From: Paracoccaceae bacterium
Lineage (GTDB): Bacteria; Pseudomonadota; Alphaproteobacteria; Rhodobacterales; Rhodobacteraceae
Assembly (NCBI GenBank): GCA_027069385.1
Contig: JALXER010000090.1
Coordinates: forward strand, 1-24,639
Length of the DNA: 24,639 nt
Direction of reading: 5' to 3'
The notes beneath the pieces are model-generated. The model worked only from the letters and a program-made list of their open reading frames with translations, was not told the DNA's origin and searched no databases. How positions within the stretch are numbered: position 1 is the first letter of the stretch; each line of letters begins with the position of its first letter. A program made the translations under genes and the position numbers. This document shows, in pieces, positions 23,085-24,639 of the stretch.

Positions 23085-24639
23085 CCGATTATATTGCCGA
23101 TCAGGCCCTGCATGGCGCGGCGGCCTGCATCGACGATATCGACAAAGGCGCTCAGAACCGGCCCAAGCTGCGGAACCGCAGCCATCAGCATATCGGCAAA
23201 CACATACAGGCCAAGGCCGATCACAAACAGCACCATCATCAACATGAACCCGCGCTTCATCCCTTTGGGCTTGTCGCGCGGCATGGTGGATTCGTCGGCA
23301 AATACCTGACGCAGATCATCGCGTTTGACCGGCTGGGCCGGGGTCTCTTTCTTGGGTTTGGGTTTCTTTTCGGGCTTGCTGAACAGCTTGCTGATCGCCG
23401 AGGGGCCTTTTTTATCCTTGGCCGGCTTTTCCTTTTTCTCTTTCTTCCCGTCAACCGCGCGCAGCGCCTCGCGCAGCGCATGTTCATAGCCTTCGTCATC
23501 GGGGCCCGAAGGCGAGGGCGGCTCGGGTTCATCCCCCTTGGGGGCCTCGAATAGGTCGGTGGCCGGATTGAACGGGGTGACATTGTCGCCCTCGGGCTTG
23601 GTCGATTCCAGCGTTTGCAAGTGTTCGGGCGTGGTGTCCATACGCGACCGGCGCACCTCGTCCAACTCGATTGGTTCAAGGTTCTTGGGCGGCTCTGTCG
23701 GACGCAGGGTCGGCGCGTCTTCGGCTGAATCGTCTTCTACCTGCCCTTCCCAGTCGAAATCCTCTTCCTCGTCGTCGTCCACATTTTCTTGCGTGGGCAT
23801 GTCGGGCGGGGCTTCGTTGGTCAGGCTGGTATCCAGTTCCCAGGGGTGAATCGGCTCTTCTTCCAGCTCTGCCGGGTCGATCTGTTCCACCGGTTCCGGT
23901 TTCTTGGACTCTTCCGGTGGACGGTTGAATTCGCGAATGACGGCTTCCATGGACAGTTCGGCCTCGGAGGCACCGGTATCGGGCGCATCCGAAACCGAAG
24001 GGGCCGCCACAACGACAGGGGGTTTTCTGGACCAGTGCGAGTTGGCCAACTCGGCCTCCTGACGCGCCTTTTCTTCGGCGGCGAGGCGGATTTCCTCTTC
24101 GTCGGCAAGGCGGGCTTCTTCGATGGCTTCCTGCTCGGCGATTTTGGCGTCGGCTTCCATCTTTTGCGCCTTGATCCGCGCCCGTTCCTCGGCCTCGCGC
24201 TTGGCTTTCTCGGCGGCGATGCGCGCCTCTTCGGCGGCTTTTAGGGCCGCGAGGCGGGCTTCTTCTTCGGCCTTTTCTTTGGCAATGCGTTCTTCCTCGG
24301 CGGCTTTTTCACGCGCAATGCGTTCTTCCTCGGCGGCCTTTTCCGCGGCGATACGGGCCTCTTCCTCGGCTTTTTCCTTGGCGATGCGCGCCTCTTCGGC
24401 CGCTTTTTCGGCGGCTATTCGAGCTTCTTCTTCGGCCTTTTCACGGGCAATACGCTCGGCCTCGGCCTTTTCGGCGGCAATGCGTTCTTCCTCGGCGGCC
24501 TTTTCCGCCGCAATTCGGGCTTCTTCCTCGGCTTTCTCTTTGGCGATGCGCGCTTCCTCGGCGGCTTTTTCCTCGGCGAGGCGTGCTTCCTCGGCCGCTT
24601 TTTCGGCGGCTATTCTGGCTTCCTCCTCGGCCTTTTCAC
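23081..24639 (-). CDS. Large hendecad-repeat, membrane-anchored protein, C-terminal part
   Basis: The frame is open to the window edge, so at least 518 residues are visible and the start lies outside. The first visible 142 residues are 13 copies of an 11-residue charged repeat of the type EKAAEEARIAA, followed by related helical sequence to about residue 195. Next comes a long acidic, proline-rich disordered region, then a Lys-rich stretch (KKEKKEKPAKDKKG). One transmembrane helix sits in MLMMVLFVIGLGLYVFADML, and the tail AAVPQLGPVLSAFVDIVDAG ends at the stop. The C-terminal helix and tail resemble alphaproteobacterial proteins that begin with an MJ0042/zinc-ribbon motif (MRLxCPNCxAxY type); whether this one does cannot be seen. 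The function is unknown. A short frame beginning at an internal Met (24160) would miss the repeats and is not the real start. Confidence 0.85.
   Translation of the reverse strand, partial: EKAEEEARIAAEKAAEEARLAEEKAAEEARIAKEKAEEEARIAAEKAAEEERIAAEKAEAERIAREKAEEEARIAAEKAAEEARIAKEKAEEEARIAAEKAAEEERIAREKAAEEERIAKEKAEEEARLAALKAAEEARIAAEKAKREAEERARIKAQKMEADAKIAEQEAIEEARLADEEEIRLAAEEKARQEAELANSHWSRKPPVVVAAPSVSDAPDTGASEAELSMEAVIREFNRPPEESKKPEPVEQIDPAELEEEPIHPWELDTSLTNEAPPDMPTQENVDDDEEEDFDWEGQVEDDSAEDAPTLRPTEPPKNLEPIELDEVRRSRMDTTPEHLQTLESTKPEGDNVTPFNPATDLFEAPKGDEPEPPSPSGPDDEGYEHALREALRAVDGKKEKKEKPAKDKKGPSAISKLFSKPEKKPKPKKETPAQPVKRDDLRQVFADESTMPRDKPKGMKRGFMLMMVLFVIGLGLYVFADMLMAAVPQLGPVLSAFVDIVDAGRRAMQGLIGNIIG
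24212..24637 (-). repeat. 33-bp coding repeat (13 units, 11 residues each)
   Basis: Thirteen in-frame units of about 33 bp encode EKA(A/E)EE(A/E)R(I/L)A(A/K/R/E). Unit 6 (24443-24472) has only 10 residues (EKAEAERIAR), shifting the helical register by one. The last base positions are cut by the window edge, so more units may lie outside. Bases vary at third positions while the residues are kept, so the repeat is maintained as protein, not merely copied recently. Confidence 0.88.

Noticed and set aside
24212..24637. CRISPR-like or satellite repeat because of the 33-bp period
   Set aside because: There are no spacers; units are in frame, vary at third codon positions and encode a regular helical peptide.

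Overview
The window looks like chromosome from a marine alphaproteobacterium of the Rhodobacterales (Roseobacter type). This rests on the moderately high G+C, the order glnD-murJ-(rhomboid)-trpS, the periplasmic and DUF3592-type accessory proteins, the DUF1611/epimerase/D-amino-acid aminotransferase operon and the intergenic palindromes. I identified the lineage from gene content and recalled protein similarity, not by a search. Almost all of the sequence is coding, and I see no rRNA, tRNA, CRISPR array, phage or transposase gene.

Layout. 1-2192: the 3' end of glnD, translationally coupled to murJ. 2296-3777: a secreted two-repeat protein with a C-terminal NADase-type glycan-binding-like domain, closed by a strong hairpin terminator. 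3809-5435 (minus): two rhomboid-fold membrane proteins. One has lost its catalytic residues and one has kept them; a 268-bp symmetric palindromic element lies between them. 5513-6535: trpS, followed by about 420 bp of hairpin-rich DNA with no convincing gene. 6956-8061: a minus-strand GNAT acetyltransferase and a plus-strand exported rhodanese. 8077-10630 (minus): four DUF3592-like membrane proteins carrying five copies of the domain; one follows argG directly. 11968-14795: three sulfotransferase-like genes, the last two a tandem duplicate. 14823-16855: ilvA overlapping an alpha/beta-hydrolase gene. 16943-19115 (minus): a thiolase and cobD/cbiB. 19285-20097: a degenerate response-regulator receiver protein and a small PilZ-like protein. 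20260-23084: the operon dgcN-dgcA-dat. 23081-24639 (minus): the 3' part of a large membrane-anchored protein with an 11-residue charged helical repeat.

The clearest functional unit is dgcN-dgcA-dat. Dat would collect amino groups from D-amino acids on 2-oxoglutarate as D-glutamate. DgcN would acetylate D-glutamate and DgcA would racemise N-acetyl-D-glutamate to the L form, which the arginine-pathway deacetylase could convert to L-glutamate. Two identical 8-bp palindromes exactly 42 bp apart lie just upstream and are candidate operators. The best leads for something undescribed are the symmetric three-armed palindrome that has rewritten the end of a rhomboid gene, the active/inactive rhomboid pair, the glutamate-bearing pseudo-receiver beside a PilZ-like protein, and the hendecad-repeat protein.
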